This document shows, piece by piece, positions 62,117 through 64,000 of a DNA stretch of 64,000 bases. The stretch comes from Minwuiaceae bacterium (GTDB lineage Bacteria; Pseudomonadota; Alphaproteobacteria; Minwuiales; Minwuiaceae): the NCBI GenBank assembly GCA_028278525.1, contig JANQEE010000038.1, forward strand, positions 49,022 to 113,021. The letters run 5' to 3'. The stretch's first letter is position 1, and each line of letters opens with the position of its first letter. The notes beneath the pieces are model-generated. The model saw only the letters and a list, made by a program, of their open reading frames with translations. It searched no databases and had not been told where the DNA came from. The translations under genes and the position numbers were made by a program.

Positions 62117-63400
62117 TCAGAGCTTGGCCAGGGCCTGATCCAGGTCGGCGATCACGTCGTCGACCGTCTCGATCCCGACCGACAGGCGAATGACGTCCGG
62201 CCCCGCGCCGGCTGCGGTCGCCTGCTCCTCGCTCAATTGCCGGTGGGTGGTCGACGCCGGGTGCAGGATCAGGCTCCGCGTATCGCCGATATTGGCGAGG
62301 TGGGACAGGATCTCGACACCCTCGACCAGCTTGATCCCGGCGTCGAACCCACCTTTCACGCCAAACGTAAAGACCGCGCCGGCGCCTTTCGGCAGGTATT
62401 TCTTCGCGAGGTCGTGGTAGCGGTCGTTCGGCAGGCCGGGATAGGAGACCCAGGCGACCTTGTCGTGGCCTTCCAGAAACTCCGCCACCGCCTGGGCATT
62501 CTTGCAATGCCGCTCCATCCTGAGCGGCAGCGTCTCGATGCCAGTGATCAGCATGAAGGCGTTGAACGGCGACATCGCCGGGCCCAGGTCGCGCAGCGCA
62601 ACCGCGCGACCATAGGTGGTGAAACCGAACCGGCCAAAGGTCTCGTAGAAGGTGAGGCCGTGATAGGCCGGGCAGGGCTTGGCCAAGCTCGGGAACTTGT
62701 CGTTCTGGGCCCAGTCGAAATCGCCTGACTCGACGATCAGCCCGCCGAGTGAGTTGCCGTGGCCGCCGAGGAACTTGGTCGCCGAATGGACGACGATATC
62801 GGCACCCCATTCCAGCACCGAGCAGAGGTAAGGCGTCGCCAGGGTGTTGTCTACGATCAGGGGGATGCCGGCTTCGTGGGCGATGGCCGCGACCGCCTCG
62901 ATGTCGCAGACCACGCCGCCGGGATTGGCCAGGCTCTCGATGAAGATCGCCTTGGTCTTCGGCGTCAAAGCCAAGCGGAAGTTCTCCGGCTCGTCCGGAT
63001 CGACGAAGTGGGCGTTCCAGCCCATCTTCTTGAAGCTGACGCCGAACTGGGTGATCGAGCCGCCGTAGAGTTTATTCGAGGCGATGAAGTCGTCGCCCGG
63101 CTCCAGCAGCGTGAAGAAGATCATCAATTGCGCCGCGTGGCCGGACGCGACGGCCAGCCCGGCGGCGCCGTCCTCCAAAGCCGCGATGCGTTCCTCCAGC
63201 ACCGCCGTCGTCGGGTTGGTCAGCCGCGAATAGATGTTGCCGAAGGTCTGCAGATTGAACAAAGAAGCCGCGTGGTCGACGTCGTCGAACACGAACGACG
63301 TTGTCTGGTAGATCGGCGTCGCCCGCGCGCCCGTCGTCTCGTCCGGCGAGGCGCCGGCGTGAATGGCGATGGTCTCGAAACCCGGCTTGTCGATGCTCAT
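62117..63400 (-). CDS. metY: O-acetylhomoserine (thiol)-lyase
   Basis: 427 aa. PLP enzyme of the Cys/Met metabolism family using sulfide and O-acetylhomoserine to make homocysteine. PLP lysine is in VVHSATKFLGGHGNSLGG. Other marks: TIAIHAGASPDETTGARATP, IYQTTSFVFDDVDHAASLFN, SRLTNPTTAVLEERIAALED, NGLL-type loops, and DPGxxRLSVGIE at the end. Length 427 favours MetY over shorter cystathionine enzymes. It and the next gene are on the same strand, 4 bp apart. Confidence 0.94.
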   Translation of the reverse strand: MSIDKPGFETIAIHAGASPDETTGARATPIYQTTSFVFDDVDHAASLFNLQTFGNIYSRLTNPTTAVLEERIAALEDGAAGLAVASGHAAQLMIFFTLLEPGDDFIASNKLYGGSITQFGVSFKKMGWNAHFVDPDEPENFRLALTPKTKAIFIESLANPGGVVCDIEAVAAIAHEAGIPLIVDNTLATPYLCSVLEWGADIVVHSATKFLGGHGNSLGGLIVESGDFDWAQNDKFPSLAKPCPAYHGLTFYETFGRFGFTTYGRAVALRDLGPAMSPFNAFMLITGIETLPLRMERHCKNAQAVAEFLEGHDKVAWVSYPGLPNDRYHDLAKKYLPKGAGAVFTFGVKGGFDAGIKLVEGVEILSHLANIGDTRSLILHPASTTHRQLSEEQATAAGAGPDVIRLSVGIETVDDVIADLDQALAKL

Positions 63401-63404
63401 GCCG

Positions 63405-63887
63405 TCACACCCGCTTCTTGCGTTTGCTTGAAATCACCCGTGTGTTGACGCCCATCCAGCCGATCTCGCCCGACATCCGGCCGTATTCGATCTTTGGGCA
63501 GCGGTCCATCACCACCCGGATCCCCGCATCCTCGGCCCGCGCCGCTGCTTCGTCATGCCGGACGCCAAGCTGCAGCCACAGCACCTTGGCGCCGATCTCG
63601 ACCGCTTCGTCGGCGATCGGCGGGATCGCGTCCGAATTGCGGAAGCAGTCGACCATGTCGACCGGATGCGGGATCTCCTTCAGGCCGGCATAGACGGTCT
63701 CGCCCAGGATCTCGTTGCCCGCCTCGCGCGGGTTGACCGGAATCACCCGGTAGCCCTTCGCCTGCAGGTACTTCATGGCAAAGAAGCTCGGCCGGTTCCA
63801 GTTGGCGCTGGCGCCGACCATGGCAATAGTCTTCACGTCGCGCAGGATGTCCCGGATATAGCTGTCCGGATAGGTCTCGTGGTTCAT
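63405..63887 (-). CDS. CoA-binding domain protein (YccU type)
   Basis: 160 aa from ATG 63887; earlier frame has no homology. Rossmann-like CoA-binding fold: ILRDVKTIAMVGASANWNRP, SFFAMKYLQAKGYRVIPVNP, LGETVYAGLKEIPHPVDMVD, CFRNSDAIPPIADEAVEIGA, KVLWLQLGVRHDEAAARAED, and the basic tail ending KRKKRV. Role unknown. Likely cotranscribed with metY (4 bp apart). Confidence 0.92.
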   Translation of the reverse strand: MNHETYPDSYIRDILRDVKTIAMVGASANWNRPSFFAMKYLQAKGYRVIPVNPREAGNEILGETVYAGLKEIPHPVDMVDCFRNSDAIPPIADEAVEIGAKVLWLQLGVRHDEAAARAEDAGIRVVMDRCPKIEYGRMSGEIGWMGVNTRVISSKRKKRV

Positions 63888-63912
63888 GCGACAGGGTTCC
63901 AAACGTGAAAGA

Positions 63913-64000
63913 TCAACGGCCTTCCCAGACCGGATCGCGTTTCTCGATAAAGGCGTCGATGCCCTCTTCGGCATCGCGGGCAGCGAGGTTCCTAATCATG
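63913..64000 (-). CDS. Enoyl-CoA hydratase, C-terminal fragment (continues past the window end)
   Basis: Only the last 28 codons are seen: RNLAARDAEEGIDAFIEKRD then PVWEGR and TGA at 63913-63915. The segment DAEEGIDAFIEKRDPVW is the typical end of crotonase-family proteins. 25 bp before the CoA-binding gene, likely same operon. Confidence 0.75.
   Translation of the reverse strand, partial: MIRNLAARDAEEGIDAFIEKRDPVWEGR

Overview
This 64 kb window is high-GC chromosomal DNA from an alphaproteobacterium, most likely of the Rhodospirillales type. That placement is inferred from gene content and gene order: an NDUFA12-type complex I subunit, a CBP3/UQCC1-type cytochrome bc1 chaperone, a COX15-type heme A synthase, a Ros/MucR regulator, a membrane pyrophosphatase, and the blocks glyA-nrdR-ribD-ribE-ribB-ribH-nusB-thiL and DUF177-rpmF-plsX-fabH-ihfA-merR. 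No prophage, transposase, CRISPR array or integrase was seen. Genes are tightly packed, and many neighbours overlap by 1 to 4 bases.

Layout. 1-5.8 kb: end of an SDR gene, a DUF2147 exported protein, polyphosphate kinase and exopolyphosphatase, and RNase D. 5.9-10.2 kb: aspS, a small orphan gene, and an AraC regulator divergent from an MFS transporter. 10.2-14.3 kb: the B12-dependent ribonucleotide reductase nrdJ with its own terminator and a promoter overlapped by paired NrdR boxes. 14.3-20.4 kb: NDUFA12, mlaD, a methyltransferase, DUF2155, aat, accC-accB, aroQ and a fused thiS-thiG. 20.4-32.7 kb: a catabolic, accessory-looking stretch with SDR, DUF3750, MarR, VOC protein, FAD monooxygenase, class II aldolase, valine-degradation enzymes, LysR, a PhyH dioxygenase, enoyl-CoA hydratase, glutaryl-CoA dehydrogenase and RidA. 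32.7-38.9 kb: a complete branched-chain amino acid ABC transporter bracketed by two small conserved proteins. 38.9-39.9 kb: a mucR-type gene and a 515 bp intergenic region. 39.9-46.5 kb: the one-carbon, riboflavin and thiamine operon. 46.5-51.2 kb: a FliL-like anchored protein, an MFS protein, hppA and bamE. 51.3-55.9 kb: CBP3 chaperone, DUF177, rpmF, fatty acid initiation genes, ihfA and merR. 55.9-64 kb: tRNA-Pro(GGG), a Lon-like protease coupled to a USP-like gene, heme A synthase, cutA, a second MFS paralogue, metY, a CoA-binding protein and the end of an enoyl-CoA hydratase.

How the parts connect. NrdR, encoded at 41.2 kb, has two well-matched sites 30 bp apart over the nrdJ promoter at 14.15-14.19 kb, so regulator and target lie in the same window. 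Riboflavin synthesis is nearly complete, but the GTP cyclohydrolase II half of the RibBA-like protein has lost its zinc cysteines, so GTP entry must be encoded elsewhere. Pyrophosphate and polyphosphate handling is represented by ppk1, ppx and a K+-independent proton pyrophosphatase. Several local regulators (MarR, LysR) have convincing palindromes in their divergent promoter regions.

I did not find a clear new defence or mobile system. The best candidates for undescribed biology are the MarR-controlled VOC/monooxygenase/aldolase cluster, the zinc-ligand-less MucR, the ThiS-ThiG fusion, the degenerate RibB-RibA protein, and the small orphan genes.
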